From CAYZWU01 sp964482235 (GTDB taxonomy: Bacteria; Planctomycetota; B15-G4; CAYZWU01): DNA of 52,593 nucleotides. The stretch lies in assembly GCA_964482235.1 (NCBI GenBank), contig CAYZWU010000037.1, positions 1 to 52,593 of the forward strand. Direction: 5' to 3'. Of the stretch, positions 52,508-52,593 are shown piece after piece (position 1 is the stretch's first letter; every line of letters starts with the position of its first letter). The notes under the pieces are model-generated. The model was not told the DNA's origin. It made no database searches and was given only the letters and a program-made list of their open reading frames with translations. The position numbers were made by a program, and so were the translations under genes.

Positions 52508-52593
52508 GATCGACACCTCGTGGACAGGCCGTTGAAACAGTCATTCCCGAATAGGGGTATTTACTTGACTCAACCACCCCCTATAGATTGTGG

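Overview
The window is a high-GC (roughly 60-65% by eye), gene-dense piece of chromosome from a Gram-negative bacterium. It has Sec signal peptides, lipoboxes, an outer-envelope style secretome, an anaerobe-type heme route (AhbABCD) and selenium metabolism. No rRNA or other decisive phylogenetic marker is present. The mix of siroheme-dependent heme synthesis, an ECF sigma/alpha-2-macroglobulin locus, TPR-CHAT and TMTC-like proteins and many exported beta-repeat proteins fits an uncultured lineage of the FCB/PVC kind, but this is inference.

Layout. 0.3-8.3 kb: an AT-rich small lipoprotein, hpt, an exported zinc-ribbon/degenerate metalloprotease-like protein, a structured intergenic region with a strong terminator, a HAD phosphatase, a polytopic glycosyltransferase, Nudix, a TIGR01777-type epimerase and a lipoprotein with a pseudopilin-like C-terminus. 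8.5-12.3 kb: a tiny lipoprotein with an in-frame UGA, divergent from the ahbC-ahbD-ahbA-ahbB heme cluster. 12.4-17.5 kb: methyltransferase, GT4 glycosyltransferase, small membrane protein, double-HD (HD-GYP) protein and FMN-binding protein. 17.2-22.8 kb: transposase debris and a decayed second copy of the HD-GYP/FMN region flanking a 1317-residue TPR-CHAT protein. 22.9-25.0 kb: an operon of URO-D-like, DUF1294 and exported proteins. 25.3-31.1 kb: an ECF sigma factor translationally coupled to a 1744-residue protein that joins an anti-sigma-like N-terminus to a membrane-spanning alpha-2-macroglobulin. 31.2-34.9 kb: a cysteine desulfurase-SelD fusion and a glycosyltransferase. 35-41.4 kb: a NatAB-type ABC exporter, an Asp-box (BNR) exported protein and a V4R/PAS histidine kinase. 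41.6-43.7 kb: a PIN plus XRE-ImmA toxin-antitoxin type pair beside a decayed tRNA-like 3' half. 43.7-49.7 kb: a carboxypeptidase-regulatory-domain protein, an SMR-like transporter, a TMTC-like TPR membrane protein and an M14 carboxypeptidase. 49.9-52.5 kb: a second exported protein with an in-frame UGA, a small unknown protein, folE and a pteridine-reductase-like SDR.

The most striking signal is selenium. Two exported proteins (8487-8720 and 49927-50682, both minus strand) are each interrupted by a single UGA. In both cases the UGA is codon 2 of the predicted mature protein: Cys-Sec-Gly-Ser-Cys after a lipobox, and Gly-Sec after an A-x-A signal peptidase site. Each UGA is followed, at the distance expected for a bacterial SECIS, by a perfect hairpin with G in the loop; the first has a GGUC loop like the classic fdhF element. 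The same window encodes a one-polypeptide selenium-activation enzyme (selenium mobilisation plus selenophosphate synthesis). I therefore propose that this organism places selenocysteine at the +2 position of exported proteins. The second candidate system is the sigma/anti-sigma-A2M pair, whose topology suits an envelope protease or damage sensor.
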